From Hyphomicrobium sp. (lineage in GTDB: Bacteria; Pseudomonadota; Alphaproteobacteria; Rhizobiales; Hyphomicrobiaceae): a stretch of 64,000 nucleotides of DNA. The DNA lies in contig NZ_RXIZ01000015.1 in assembly GCF_003987855.1 (NCBI RefSeq), positions 318,778-382,777 of the forward strand, written 5' to 3'. The notes beneath the pieces are model-generated. The model did no database searches, was not told the origin of the DNA, and saw only the letters and a list, made by a program, of their open reading frames with translations. How positions within the stretch are numbered: position 1 is the first letter of the stretch; each line of letters begins with the position of its first letter. The position numbers and the translations under genes were made by a program. Below are positions 1 to 10,446 of the stretch, one piece after another.

Positions 1-420
1 TTCTATGAAGATATCGCCGACCTCCTGGTCGAAGGCGCGATCAACGAATGCGTCAAGCGCGGGGTGACGTTCGAGCGCGTCTCCGTTCCCGGCGCATTGG
101 AAATTCCGCAAGTGCTGGCCGCCGCAGCCGAAGCCCGCGCTGCAGGTCGTGCAACGTTCGACGGCGCCGTAGCGATGGGATGCGTCATTCGCGGCGAAAC
201 GGGTCACTACGACATCGTTTGCAATAACGCCAATCATTGGCTGATGGACGTCGCGATGCGCCAGAACATACCCGTCGGCAACGCGATCCTGACCGTCGAT
301 ACCCGCGCTCAGGCGCTCGCCCGTGCCGAAGGCGGTATCAACGGCAAAGGCGGCGACGCCGCGCGCGCCTGTCTTCGTCTCATCGAGACAAAGCGCGCCT
401 TCTGGGGTGTGCCGGCATGA
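1..420 (+). CDS. ribH: 6,7-dimethyl-8-ribityllumazine synthase (5' truncated by window edge)
   Basis: Frame 1 open from base 1: FYEDIADLLVEGA...VPGALEIPQVL...GCVIRGETGHYDIVCN, lumazine synthase motifs; followed by nusB with ATGA overlap. Confidence 0.95.
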   Translation, partial: FYEDIADLLVEGAINECVKRGVTFERVSVPGALEIPQVLAAAAEARAAGRATFDGAVAMGCVIRGETGHYDIVCNNANHWLMDVAMRQNIPVGNAILTVDTRAQALARAEGGINGKGGDAARACLRLIETKRAFWGVPA

Positions 421-917
421 CCGCCAGCAAGAAACCACGGACGGGCGAAATCACCTCGCGCACGGCTGCGCGGATCGCCGCGGTTCAGGCGCTCTACCAG
501 ATGGACATGGCCGGTACCGACGTGAATGACGTCATTGCCGAGTTCATCGAGCAGCACTTCGAAGGCGACAACCGCGATGAAACGCTGGCAACGGCCGATC
601 GCGTCTTCTTCGCCGATATCCTGCGGGCTGTGGTGCGCCGCCAGCGAGAAATCGACCCGATGATCGATGAGCAGTTGGCAGAAGGCTGGCGACTCGTTCG
701 CGTCGATTCCATCCTGCGGGCAATTCTTCGCGCCGGCGTCGCCGAAATCCTCGACCGCAGCGATGTTCCTGCGCGTGTGGCGATCAGCGAATATGTGAAT
801 GTCGCCCATGTCTTCTTCGATGAAGAGGAGCCGCGCGTCGTCAACGGGGTCCTCGATAAGCTCGCCCGACGCATCCGTGGCCACGAATTTGTTTCCAAGC
901 GCGTGACGCCAACCTGA
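417..917 (+). CDS. nusB: transcription antitermination factor NusB
   Basis: MTASKKPRTGEITSRTAARIAAVQALYQMDMAG...; start overlaps ribH stop (ATGA); the longer ORF from 237 is an over-extension. Confidence 0.93.
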   Translation: MTASKKPRTGEITSRTAARIAAVQALYQMDMAGTDVNDVIAEFIEQHFEGDNRDETLATADRVFFADILRAVVRRQREIDPMIDEQLAEGWRLVRVDSILRAILRAGVAEILDRSDVPARVAISEYVNVAHVFFDEEEPRVVNGVLDKLARRIRGHEFVSKRVTPT

Positions 918-949
918 CCAAGCGTCTCGAATGGAGCGTTGGACCAAGC

Positions 950-1966
950 ATGCCGACGACTCCAGACCCGTCCGAGACTGACCGGATCGGCACCGAAACC
1001 GAACTCATCCAGGATTATCTCGCGCCACTGACGAACGGCGATCCAGGCGCATTTGACCTGCGCGACGACGCTGCGCTTTTGGCCCCCGCCCCCGGACAAG
1101 ATCTCGTCTTCACCAGCGATCCGATCATCGCTGGCGTCCATTTCTTGCCGACCGAGAGCCCCGCGGACATCGCTTGGAAGGCGCTCGCCGTTAATGTCTC
1201 GGATCTCGCTGCGAAAGGCGCGCGGCCGATCTCCTACGTGCTTAATTTGGCGTTTCCGGAATCGCCACGTCGAGCGTGGATGGCGGCCTTCTCTGCCGGG
1301 TTGAAAGCAGCGCAAGAGAGCTTCGGGTGTCACCTCATTGGCGGCGATACGGATGTGACGCCTGGACCACTCTCGATCGGAGTGACGATCATCGGTAGCC
1401 TTCCGTCGGGAAGCTACGTCCCTCGCCAGGGTGCGCGCAAAGGTGATCATGTCTTCGTCACGGGCACCATTGGTGATGCCGCGCTTGGACTCAAAATCCG
1501 CCTGGCTCAATCTGGATTCGATGGGTTGGATGCGGAGCAACGGGACTATCTCGTCGGCCGCTATCTTCGTCCCAGTCCTCGGCTAGCGTTAGGGGATACG
1601 CTGCGGGCCCATGCGTCTGCCGCCCTCGATGTTTCGGACGGTTTGCTCAAAGATCTGAAGCGTCTCGCAGGTCCACTCGGCGTGTTGCTGAGTTTTGATC
1701 GGGTCCCTCTCTCGGACGCCGCTGCCGCGGCCATCGCCAGCGATCCAAGCCTTTTTGAGCGCATCCTGTGCGGGGGCGACGATTACGAGTTACTGATCGC
1801 CGTGCCACCTGCTTTGATCGGCCATTTTCGGCGCGGGGCTGCATCTGCGGGGGTGGCGGTCACCGATCTCGGAATCCTGGAGGAAAACATCCCAGTGCAT
1901 GTGCTCGCGTCGGATGGAACCCCAATGGACGTTAGCCTGTTCGGCTATGACCATTTCTCGCGATAG
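950..1966 (+). CDS. thiL: thiamine-monophosphate kinase
   Basis: LRDDAALL...SDPIIAGVHF...ALAVNVSDLAAKGARP...GGDTDVTPGPLSIGVTIIG; ribH-nusB-thiL order. Confidence 0.93.
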   Translation: MPTTPDPSETDRIGTETELIQDYLAPLTNGDPGAFDLRDDAALLAPAPGQDLVFTSDPIIAGVHFLPTESPADIAWKALAVNVSDLAAKGARPISYVLNLAFPESPRRAWMAAFSAGLKAAQESFGCHLIGGDTDVTPGPLSIGVTIIGSLPSGSYVPRQGARKGDHVFVTGTIGDAALGLKIRLAQSGFDGLDAEQRDYLVGRYLRPSPRLALGDTLRAHASAALDVSDGLLKDLKRLAGPLGVLLSFDRVPLSDAAAAAIASDPSLFERILCGGDDYELLIAVPPALIGHFRRGAASAGVAVTDLGILEENIPVHVLASDGTPMDVSLFGYDHFSR

Positions 1967-2185
1967 CTCGGCGCCCGGTTTGCAACATTGGGGCTGGTGT
2001 TTGCAGGGGATCGCAACGGAAAAGGATCAGTCCATCGTCACTGTTTGGCCATATGCGTGATGACAGTAAGTGGCTGAAAAGGCACGCCGCTGCCCACATG
2101 CGGTGCGATGCGGTAACGTTTGAAGCCCTGTTCCTATATATGGCAGGCGAGTGCGCGTAATTTCCGAGAGGGCCAAGCAGGCGGG

Positions 2186-3544
2186 ATGAGGGATCAGATT
2201 TCGACAACGCGGTCTGGAACATCGCTATCCAGGATTGCCGCGCTCGCACTGTTCGTTGCGATTTTCCAGATGCTCCCGCAGTTCGCGCCACAGAGCCGGG
2301 CCCAAAGTCTTTGGGATGCGTTGCAGAACTCCTATGGCTCGGGTACCGCCACCAACTCTGCGCCCATCGAGCGCAAACCGGACCAGCTCGACGATCTTCG
2401 CCCCGATTCCACGCCATGGCGCAGCGATGTGATGCTGAACGCCTTATCGGCAGCGATCGAGCGGTACCAGAAGATCGTTGATGCCGGCGGATGGCCGCTC
2501 GTTCCGCAAGGCCGCATGATGCGCGAAGGCGACGAAGACGAACGCGTGCCGATCCTCAGGAAGCGCCTGAGGATCACTGGCGACTTGTCGGCGAAGAGCT
2601 CCTATTACGACTCCCAAACGTTCGATTCCGAGTTGACGGAAGCTGTGAAGCACTTCCAGCGGCGCAATGGCCTACGTGAAACGGGGCGGATCGAACGTTC
2701 GGTCTATCCAGTGCTGAACTTCACCGCTGCGCAGCGACTTGCGCAGCTGAAGCTCAACTATGATCGCCTCAAAGGCATGATGCAGAACGTCGAGGAACGG
2801 TATGTGCTCGTCAACGTCCCGGCATTTCAGGTCGAGGCGGTCGACAAGTTCGAGGTGCAGCTGCGTTTTCGCGTGATCGTCGGCCGTCCCGAGCGGCAAA
2901 CGCCGGAAGTCGTGGCCATGATCCGCAACATCAACTTCTATCCATATTGGCGCGTGCCGGAGAGTGTCGCGACGTTGGACCTCATTCCGCGTCTGAGGAA
3001 AGAACCGGGGTACCTCGCCGACGAAGGAATCCGTGTTTACACCGCGAGCGGGCAGGAACTAGATCCCAAGGTCGTCGATTGGTCGTCGCCTCAAGCCACC
3101 ACCTACCGCTTCAAGCAGGACCCGGGCGGCAAGAACGCGCTCGGTCTGGTGCGCTTGGATATGTCGAACCAGTACGGCGTCTACATGCACGACACGCCGA
3201 TGAAGAACCTGTTTGACCAGCGCAGTCGTCCGTTCAGCGCGGGCTGTGTGCGCGTCCAGAATGTCTTCGATCTCGCCGACTGGATTGCGCATTACGAACC
3301 CGGCTGGGAGCAGCCCGGCCGCGTGCGCCAGCAGCTCGCGACCGGCCAGCCGATGGAATTGAAGCTGACGCGCCCGGTGCCGGTTCACTTCGTCTACATC
3401 ACCGCTTGGGCTGAGCCCTCGACGGGCGAGGTTCAGTTCCGCCAGGACATCTACGGCCGCGACGGATCGGCGTTGCAGGGTGGCTACGAGCGGGATCAGG
3501 ATGATGCGCCGCCTGCCGCGTCCGCTGCAGCACTGGCTCCCTGA
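2186..3544 (+). CDS. L,D-transpeptidase (YcbB/YkuD family) with peptidoglycan-binding region
   Basis: Signal-like N-terminus; MHDTPMKNLFDQRSRPFSAGCVRVQN is the YkuD HxxxxxxxxxxxSHGC-type catalytic region; start set at MRDQIS. Confidence 0.88.
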   Translation: MRDQISTTRSGTSLSRIAALALFVAIFQMLPQFAPQSRAQSLWDALQNSYGSGTATNSAPIERKPDQLDDLRPDSTPWRSDVMLNALSAAIERYQKIVDAGGWPLVPQGRMMREGDEDERVPILRKRLRITGDLSAKSSYYDSQTFDSELTEAVKHFQRRNGLRETGRIERSVYPVLNFTAAQRLAQLKLNYDRLKGMMQNVEERYVLVNVPAFQVEAVDKFEVQLRFRVIVGRPERQTPEVVAMIRNINFYPYWRVPESVATLDLIPRLRKEPGYLADEGIRVYTASGQELDPKVVDWSSPQATTYRFKQDPGGKNALGLVRLDMSNQYGVYMHDTPMKNLFDQRSRPFSAGCVRVQNVFDLADWIAHYEPGWEQPGRVRQQLATGQPMELKLTRPVPVHFVYITAWAEPSTGEVQFRQDIYGRDGSALQGGYERDQDDAPPAASAAALAP

Positions 3545-3573
3545 CGGCGCATCTGCGCTTCGAAGGGGACGCG

Positions 3574-4053
3574 CTATTTGAGCAGGCTCGAAGCTGGCAA
3601 CGACCGGCTCGCAACCTCACGTAGGACGAAACTCGAATGCAGGCGTGAGACGCCGGGCAGGCGTGATAGCTGCTCCTTGTGAATACGTTCGAAGTCAGCG
3701 AGATCGCGGGCGAGCACCGTGATGAGGTAGTCGTCCTGGCCCGACATCATGTAGCAAGAGAGGATAGACGGTGCTGCCGCGGCCGCCTTTTCGAACGCGG
3801 CCAGCAACTCCTCGTTCTGGCTCTCCAGGCTGATCTGGACGATGGCCATCATCGTCAGCCCTAGGGCCTTGCGGTTGATCCGCGCTTGATAGCCGTCGAT
3901 CACGCCCGCCTGCTCGAGCGCTCGAATCCGCCGCGCAATTGCCGTGGGCGACAGCGGGACCCGCTCCGCGAGATCGACCTGGCTTTGACGGCCATCAATA
4001 AGCAACGCGGCGAGGATGGCCTTATCCAGCGCGTCGAGAGATACTTCCGCCAT
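3574..4053 (-). CDS. Lrp/AsnC family transcriptional regulator
   Basis: LDKAILAALLIDGRQSQVDLAERVPLSPTAIARRIRALEQAGVIDGYQARIN; divergent from ald. Confidence 0.93.
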   Translation of the reverse strand: MAEVSLDALDKAILAALLIDGRQSQVDLAERVPLSPTAIARRIRALEQAGVIDGYQARINRKALGLTMMAIVQISLESQNEELLAAFEKAAAAAPSILSCYMMSGQDDYLITVLARDLADFERIHKEQLSRLPGVSRLHSSFVLREVASRSLPASSLLK

Positions 4054-4191
4054 TTTTCTGCGCCAAATTGAAATATAGCAAAGATAATCTGCGAAAAGGC
4101 GGTGATTTGCAACCTAATTTGCCGAGTAACTCAGCCGCCCCTGTGACAACCTACACCGTAGAAGATCGGAGCTGCTTTACAGGAGCGGATC

Positions 4192-5316
4192 ATGCGCATC
4201 GGTGTTCCCACGGAAATTAAGAGTGACGAATTCCGCGTCGGCCTGGTCCCAGGCTCGGTGCGCGAGTTGGCTGCGCGCGGCCATGAGGTGATCGTTCAGT
4301 CCGGGGCGGGCGCAGGCATCTTCGCTGATGACGCCGCGTACGAGAAAGCTGGCGCTCGCATCGTCAAGACCGCCGAAGACGTCTTCGGCGAAGCCCAGAT
4401 GATCGTGAAGGTGAAGGAACCGCAGCAGGTCGAATGGAAGCGGCTGAAATCGGATCAGATCCTTTTCACCTATCTTCATCTCGCTCCGGATGCACCGCAG
4501 GCCATCGGCTTGATGGAGTCTGGCGTCGCGGCAATTGCCTACGAAACCGTGACCGATGCGAATGGCGGCTTGCCGCTCCTTGCGCCAATGAGCGAAGTCG
4601 CCGGGCGTCTTTCGATTGAAGCCGCTGCCGTAGCGCTGCGCCGCCCAACCGGCGGCCGCGGCGTCCTAATGGGCGGCGTTCCGGGCGTGAGGCCCGCAAA
4701 GGTTGTTGTACTCGGCGGCGGGGTCGTCGGTACGCATGCAGCACGGATGGCGGCCGGTCTCGGCGCCGAGGTCTCGATCATCGATCGGTCGCTTCCGCGT
4801 CTGCGCCAGCTCGACGAGCTGTTCGAAGGCCGAGTTCGCACGCTCGCCTCCACGATGGATACGATCGAGAACGAGGTTCTTGCGGCAGACGTCGTCGTTG
4901 GTGCGGTGCTGGTTGCCGGGGCGAGCGCACCCAAGCTCGTCACGCGCGCAATGTTGAAGGACATGAAGAAGGGAGCTGTGCTCGTCGACGTGTCGATCGA
5001 TCAGGGCGGCTGCTTCGAAACGTCGAAGCCCACGACGCACGCGCATCCGACCTTCGAAGTCGATGGCGTCATTCACTACTGCGTAGCGAACATGCCCGGC
5101 GCTGTCCCTGTCACGTCGGCGCAAGCACTCAATAACGCAACGCTGCCATTCGTCCTGAAGCTTGCGGATAAGGGTCTTGCAGCCTTCGATCGCGATCCCC
5201 ATCTCGCAGCAGGCTTGAACGTAAAGGGCGGTCGCATCACTCACGCCGCCGTCGCAGCGTCGCTCGGATTTGATAGCCTCGAAGGCAGCAAAAACGCGCG
5301 CATCGCCGCCGAGTGA
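4192..5316 (+). CDS. ald: alanine dehydrogenase
   Basis: MRIGVPTEIKSDEFRVGLVPGSVRELAARGHEV...VVVLGGGVVGTHAARMAAGLGAEV. Confidence 0.95.
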   Translation: MRIGVPTEIKSDEFRVGLVPGSVRELAARGHEVIVQSGAGAGIFADDAAYEKAGARIVKTAEDVFGEAQMIVKVKEPQQVEWKRLKSDQILFTYLHLAPDAPQAIGLMESGVAAIAYETVTDANGGLPLLAPMSEVAGRLSIEAAAVALRRPTGGRGVLMGGVPGVRPAKVVVLGGGVVGTHAARMAAGLGAEVSIIDRSLPRLRQLDELFEGRVRTLASTMDTIENEVLAADVVVGAVLVAGASAPKLVTRAMLKDMKKGAVLVDVSIDQGGCFETSKPTTHAHPTFEVDGVIHYCVANMPGAVPVTSAQALNNATLPFVLKLADKGLAAFDRDPHLAAGLNVKGGRITHAAVAASLGFDSLEGSKNARIAAE

Positions 5317-5362
5317 AGTCTACGAACCCCCGTGCCGCTGGATCCCTCACCGGCGGCCATCC

Positions 5363-5408
5363 AGCCGGTCGCTCTAAGTCCCCCCGGAGCGACCGGCTTT
5401 CTTATTTT
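5363..5408 (+). terminator. Rho-independent terminator downstream of ald
   Basis: Perfect 12-bp stem agccggtcgctc/gagcgaccggct followed by ttcttatttt. Confidence 0.9.
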
Positions 5409-5595
5409 AAATGCGTGATAAGCGTTCGTGTTCTAGCGCCGGCGATGGCGGCGGATCGCCTTCGAAATGACGCGAAGCCGATGCAACCTCGCTTCAACGA
5501 ATCATCAGCAATCATGATCGTTTTCGGGTAAGCGACGGATTGAATCCGTCGACCGCGTTTCGCGGATAGGCACACCGTTTCTGTGGGAACGTACG

Positions 5596-5952
5596 ATGAC
5601 GAAATCGAAAAAATTCATTGCTTCGACACTTGTCGCAGCGACGCTCACCGCAACCTTTGCGGCAACCGAGCAAGCGGCAGCGACACCATTCAGCGCCAGC
5701 GTTCCGGTCGTCTCTCATAATGCCGGACCCGCAACCCAGGTTGGCTGGCGGCATGGTGGATGGGGTTGGGGTCCGGGCGCGCTCGTCGGCGGCATTATCG
5801 GAGGCGCTATCATCGCGGCGGCCATTTCCGAGCACCGCGCCGCCCCGCGCGATATGGATCGCTGCGCGCGCGACTTCCCGGACTTCAGCTATCGCACCGG
5901 CACGTATATCGACGGCCGCGGTGTCGAGCGGGTCTGCCCCTATCTTCGCTAG
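5596..5952 (+). CDS. BA14K-like small secreted protein
   Basis: Signal peptide; Trp/Gly segment GWRHGGWGWGPGALVGGIIGG; C-terminal CARDFPDFSYRTGTYIDGRGVERVCPYL resembles the BA14K motif. Confidence 0.65.
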   Translation: MTKSKKFIASTLVAATLTATFAATEQAAATPFSASVPVVSHNAGPATQVGWRHGGWGWGPGALVGGIIGGAIIAAAISEHRAAPRDMDRCARDFPDFSYRTGTYIDGRGVERVCPYLR

Positions 5953-5974
5953 ACGTCGAGTAACTAGATAATCG

Positions 5975-6011
5975 AACGGCGCCGGATCGTGAGATCCAGG
6001 CGCCGTTTTTG
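5975..6011 (+). terminator. Rho-independent terminator after the BA14K-like gene
   Basis: aacggcgccggatc-gtga-gatccaggcgccgtt followed by ttt; one-nt bulge in stem. Confidence 0.8.
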
Positions 6012-6065
6012 CGATCATCCCAAGCATAGCCGATCTAAGGGCGGCCAATCCCTCTGCCTGCGCTG

Positions 6066-7562
6066 CTACTTCAGGCTGGGGAAGTTGAATTCCGCGCCCT
6101 TGCGAATGCCGGCGGGCCACCTTGCCGTTACCGTCTTCAAACGCGTGTAGAAGTGCACGCCCTCCGGCCCGTAGATGGCATGGTCGCCGAATATCGATCG
6201 CTTCCATCCGCCGAACGAATGGTAGGCGACGGGAACAGGAAGCGGCACGTTGATGCCAACCATGCCGACCTCGATCCTATCGGCAAAGGCGCGCGCGGTA
6301 TCGCCGTCGCGCGTGAAGATTGCGGTACCGTTGCCGTACTCGTGCGTGTTGATGAGATCGGCGGCCTCGTCGTAGTTTTTCGCGCGAACGACCGAGAGCA
6401 CCGGCCCAAAGATTTCTTCGCGATAGATCGTCATGTCCCGCGTGACGTGATCGAACAGCGTGCCGCCGAGGAAATACCCATTCTCGTAGCCCTGGAGCGT
6501 TAGCCCGCGACCATCGACGACAATCTTCGCGCCTTCCGCGACACCCTTGTCGATCAATGCTGTGATCTTTCGCTTCGCATCGGCGGTTACGACCGGACCC
6601 ATCTCGGACTCTGGGTCCGTCGCCGGGCCAACCTTAAGCGAGCGAACGCGCGGCGCGAGTGCCTCGACAAGCTTGTCGGCAGTCTTATCGCCTACCGGCA
6701 CCGCGACGGAGATCGCCATGCAGCGTTCACCGGCGGAGCCATAGCCGGCTCCCATCAATGCATCGACCGCCTGATCCATGTCGGCATCCGGCATGACGAT
6801 CATGTGATTCTTCGCGCCGCCGAGCGCCTGCACGCGCTTTCCGTTCGCCGAACCGCGAGCGTAGATATATTGCGCGACGGGCGTCGATCCCACGAAGGAC
6901 ACGGCAGAGATATCGGGATGGTCGAGAATGGCGTCGACGATCGTTTTGTCGCCGTGGACGATGTTGAAAACGCCGGCTGGAAGACCCGCCTGCTGAAACA
7001 GTTCCCAGATCAGCATCGGCGCCGACGGATCGCGCTCGGAAGGCTTCAGAATGAAGGTATTTCCGCATGCGATGGCGACGGGAAACATCCACATCGGCAC
7101 CATGGCCGGGAAGTTGAACGGTGTGATGCCTGCCACGACACCGAGCGGCTGTCTGTCCGACCAGCTGTCGATATCCGGACCGACATTGCGGCTGAACTCG
7201 CCCTTGAGAAGGTGCGGAATTCCGCAGGCGAAATCGACGACATCGATGCCGCGCGCCAGTTCCCCAAGCGCGTCGGCGTGTGTCTTGCCATGTTCGCGCG
7301 AGATTGCACGCGCGATTTCGTCGGCGTTCTTCTCCAGCAGTTCTTTGAACTTGAAGAGTGGCCGCACCCGCTTCATCGGGGGCGTCGTGCCCCATGAAAG
7401 GGCAGCCTTCTTTGCAGCCGCGACCGCGGCATTGAGGTCCTCGACGCTGGAGAGCGGCAGCCGAGCTACCTCCTCGCCCGTCGCCGGATTGAAGACAGCC
7501 TGCGTGCGCGCGGCATGAACCGCAGCGCGGCGGCCGTCAATGGCGTTTTCGATCATGTGCAT
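6066..7562 (-). CDS. mmsA: CoA-acylating methylmalonate-semialdehyde dehydrogenase
   Basis: ALDH fold with [16 protein letters not shown] active-site region and NMITP-like [21 protein letters not shown], typical of MmsA. Confidence 0.9.
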   Translation of the reverse strand: MHMIENAIDGRRAAVHAARTQAVFNPATGEEVARLPLSSVEDLNAAVAAAKKAALSWGTTPPMKRVRPLFKFKELLEKNADEIARAISREHGKTHADALGELARGIDVVDFACGIPHLLKGEFSRNVGPDIDSWSDRQPLGVVAGITPFNFPAMVPMWMFPVAIACGNTFILKPSERDPSAPMLIWELFQQAGLPAGVFNIVHGDKTIVDAILDHPDISAVSFVGSTPVAQYIYARGSANGKRVQALGGAKNHMIVMPDADMDQAVDALMGAGYGSAGERCMAISVAVPVGDKTADKLVEALAPRVRSLKVGPATDPESEMGPVVTADAKRKITALIDKGVAEGAKIVVDGRGLTLQGYENGYFLGGTLFDHVTRDMTIYREEIFGPVLSVVRAKNYDEAADLINTHEYGNGTAIFTRDGDTARAFADRIEVGMVGINVPLPVPVAYHSFGGWKRSIFGDHAIYGPEGVHFYTRLKTVTARWPAGIRKGAEFNFPSLK

Positions 7563-7584
7563 TGGAAGGTGTCTCTCATTTCGA

Positions 7585-7700
7585 TCGCGTTTCCCTCTCT
7601 GCTCTGAAGAGGGTCTGGGTGAGGGATGCGTTCATTCGGCCAAACAGCTCCCTCGCCGGGTCAGGCGCACCTATTTCTCCCCAGGGGGAGGAGGGCGGAT
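7585..7700. repeat. Candidate dispersed intergenic repeat
   Basis: Complement reads tccctcacccagaccctcttcagagc...; low-complexity palindromic style resembling intergenic repeats in related genomes; only one copy seen here. Confidence 0.35.
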
Positions 7701-7701
7701 T

Positions 7702-9024
7702 TCAACTCGCCGTCTTCAGCACTTTGGTGAAGGTGTCGAACAGCTCGTCAATCTGCGCCTTAGAGATGATGAGCGGCGGCGAGAGCGCAATGATGTCGCC
7801 CGTCTGGCGAACGAGGATGCCATCCTCGAACGCCTTGACGAAGCGCTCATAGGCACGCTTTCCTGGTTGCGCCGGATCCGGGTTGAACTCGATGGCTCCG
7901 ATAAGCCCGATGTTGCGCACATCGATGACGTGGGGCAGGTCCTTCAAGGCATGAACGCGCTCTTCCCAATAGGGAGCAAGCTCGGTAGCCCGCGTCAGCA
8001 GACCTTCTTCCGCGTAGGTGTCGAGTGTTCCGATAGCCGCCGCGGCCGCAACGGGATGTCCCGAGTACGTGTAGCCGTGGAAGAAATCGATCATCCACTC
8101 CGGTCCGTTCATGAACGCGTCGTGGATGTGGGATTTCACGAACACGGCGCCCATCGGAATGGTGCCGTTGGTGACCCCCTTGGCTGTGGTGATGATGTCG
8201 GGTGAAATCCCAAAGTAGTCGGAACCGAACGGCATGCCGAGACGGCCGAAGGCCGTGATGACTTCGTCTGCGATCAGCAGGATGTCGTGCTTCTTGGCGA
8301 TCGCTTGCAGGCGCTTCAAATAGCCCTTCGGCGGGATGAGCACGCCCGTGGAGCAAGCGACGGGCTCGACGATAACCGCGGCGATCGTCGAAGCGTCATG
8401 CAGCGCGACGAGGCGTTCTAGGTCGTCGGCCAGCTCAGCGCCATGCTCAGGCTCGCCGCGCGTGAAGGCGTTCTTGGAAAGATCGTGCGTATGGCGGATA
8501 TGGTCAACGCCGGCGACTAGAGCCCCGAACATCTTTCGGTTCGGAGCGATGCCGCCAACCGACATGCCGCCGAAGTTGACGCCGTGGTACCCCCGCTCGC
8601 GTCCGATCAAACGGACCTTCGTAGCGTTCCCCTTCGCGCGGTGATACGCCAGCGCCATTTTGAGCGCCGTCTCAACCGACTCAGAACCTGAGTTGGTGAA
8701 AAACACGTGGTTGAACCCTTCAGGCGCAATCGCCGTCAAGCGGCTTGCGGCTTCGAAGGCGCGCGTATGACCCATCTGGAACGTGCCGGCGAAATCGAGC
8801 GTCTCGACCTGCTGCTTGATTGCCTCTGCGATTTTGGGACGGCAGTGACCAGCGTTGACGCACCAAAGTCCCGACGTGCCATCGAGCACCTTGCGACCAT
8901 CATTCGTGACGTAATGCATGTCCTTGGCGCCGACGAAGAGCCGAGGGTTGGCCTTGAACTGCTTGTTTGCGGTAAACGGCATCCAAAAGGATGCAAGGTC
9001 ATTGGGTTTGATCTGTACGTTCAT
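7702..9024 (-). CDS. class-III aminotransferase, probable omega-amino acid (beta-alanine)--pyruvate aminotransferase
   Basis: LASFWMPFTANKQFKANPRLFVGAKDMHYVTNDGRKVLDGTSGLWCVNAGH; LLIADEVITAFGRLG; adjacent to mmsA. Confidence 0.88.
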   Translation of the reverse strand: MNVQIKPNDLASFWMPFTANKQFKANPRLFVGAKDMHYVTNDGRKVLDGTSGLWCVNAGHCRPKIAEAIKQQVETLDFAGTFQMGHTRAFEAASRLTAIAPEGFNHVFFTNSGSESVETALKMALAYHRAKGNATKVRLIGRERGYHGVNFGGMSVGGIAPNRKMFGALVAGVDHIRHTHDLSKNAFTRGEPEHGAELADDLERLVALHDASTIAAVIVEPVACSTGVLIPPKGYLKRLQAIAKKHDILLIADEVITAFGRLGMPFGSDYFGISPDIITTAKGVTNGTIPMGAVFVKSHIHDAFMNGPEWMIDFFHGYTYSGHPVAAAAAIGTLDTYAEEGLLTRATELAPYWEERVHALKDLPHVIDVRNIGLIGAIEFNPDPAQPGKRAYERFVKAFEDGILVRQTGDIIALSPPLIISKAQIDELFDTFTKVLKTAS

Positions 9025-9069
9025 TGGGCTGGTCCCTTCGAGCCGTCCCGGACTGGCCGGGACCAATGA

Positions 9070-10365
9070 TTAAGCTGCCTTCGCGACGGCGTCCGTCAGT
9101 GCTGCTTCGAAAACATCCATGCCTTCACGAACGAGGTCATCGCTCGCTGTCAGGGGCACCAGGAAACGGATGACGTTGCCATAGGTGCCGCAAGACAGCA
9201 GAATGAGGCCGCGGTCGCTTGCAGATTTGAGAAGCGCGGCGGTCAGTTCCGGAGCGGGTTCGCCGCTGGCCTTGTCTTTCACCAGCTCGACCGCGCACAT
9301 GGCGCCCAGACCGCGCACATCCCCGATACAATTGAGGTTCGAATTGTTCTGAAGCGCCGAGCAGCGATCCATGATGATTTTGCCGATGGCGTTGGCGCGA
9401 TCGCACAGTTTCTCTTCCGCGATCACGTCGAGAACGGCGTGCGCGGACGCACAGGCGAGGGGATTGCCCGCGTACGTGCCACCTAGCCCGCCCGGGTTCG
9501 AGGCATCCATTACATCGGCTCGTCCGACGATCGCCGACAAAGGCAGACCGCCAGCCAAGCCTTTCGCCATCGTGACCACGTCGGCCTTCACGCCGTAGTG
9601 CTCCATCGCGAACATTTTGCCTGTGCGTGCGAATCCGGTCTGGATCTCGTCGGCGATGAGCAGAATTCCATGATCGTCGCAAAGGCTGCGCAGCGCGACC
9701 ATGAAGTCCTTCGGCACGATGTTGAAGCCGCCTTCGCCCTGCACCGGCTCAATGATGATCCCGGCAATACTTGAAGGATCTGCCGTATGCTTGAAGAGCG
9801 ACTTCAGGCTCTTGATGCTCTGCTCGCTGCTTCCTCCGTGATAGAGGTTCGGGAATTCGACATTGTAGACGTCGGCAGGGAAGGGGCCGTAGCCCTTCTT
9901 GTAGGGCACGACCTTACCCGTCAGGGCCATGCCCATGAGGGTGCGTCCGTGAAAGCCGCCCGCGAACGAAATGATGCCGGATCGTCCTGTGAACGCGCGG
10001 GCCACCTTGACCGCGTTCTCGACGGCTTCAGCACCCGTGGACGCCAGCATCGTCTTGGCCGGTCCGGGCACGGGGGCGACAGCGTTAAGTCTCTCGGCGA
10101 GGCTTACGTAGTTCTCATAAGGGGTCACCTGGAAGCAGACGTGGCTGAATGATTTCAGCTGATCTTCCACCGCCTTTACCAGCCGCGGATGCTGGTGCCC
10201 GGTATTGACGACGGCGATGCCAGCGCCGAAGTCGATGTAGCGCTTTCCGTCCTCACTCCAGATTTCGGCGTTCTTCGCGGTTTTGGCGAAGATTTGAGTC
10301 ACGTTGCCAACGCCCCTCGGAACGGCGGCGACGCGGCGGGCCTGGAGCTCGGCTGAGGTAGCCAT
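9070..10365 (-). CDS. gabT: 4-aminobutyrate--2-oxoglutarate aminotransferase
   Basis: RRVAAVPRGVGNVTQIFAKTAKNAEIWSEDGKRYIDFGAGIAVVNTGH; LLIADEIQTGFARTGK; start set at MATSAE. Confidence 0.9.
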   Translation of the reverse strand: MATSAELQARRVAAVPRGVGNVTQIFAKTAKNAEIWSEDGKRYIDFGAGIAVVNTGHQHPRLVKAVEDQLKSFSHVCFQVTPYENYVSLAERLNAVAPVPGPAKTMLASTGAEAVENAVKVARAFTGRSGIISFAGGFHGRTLMGMALTGKVVPYKKGYGPFPADVYNVEFPNLYHGGSSEQSIKSLKSLFKHTADPSSIAGIIIEPVQGEGGFNIVPKDFMVALRSLCDDHGILLIADEIQTGFARTGKMFAMEHYGVKADVVTMAKGLAGGLPLSAIVGRADVMDASNPGGLGGTYAGNPLACASAHAVLDVIAEEKLCDRANAIGKIIMDRCSALQNNSNLNCIGDVRGLGAMCAVELVKDKASGEPAPELTAALLKSASDRGLILLSCGTYGNVIRFLVPLTASDDLVREGMDVFEAALTDAVAKAA

Positions 10366-10446
10366 GGGAATCCTTCGTGGTTCGAATGCGAGGATCGAAG
10401 CGCGTCGGCGGAGCAATAATTCAAATGCTCCGCCGAAACTTGACTG

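Noticed and set aside
494-1540. 348-aa minus-strand ORF opposite nusB/thiL
   Set aside because: Antisense to strong homologs, Arg/Ser-rich shadow translation
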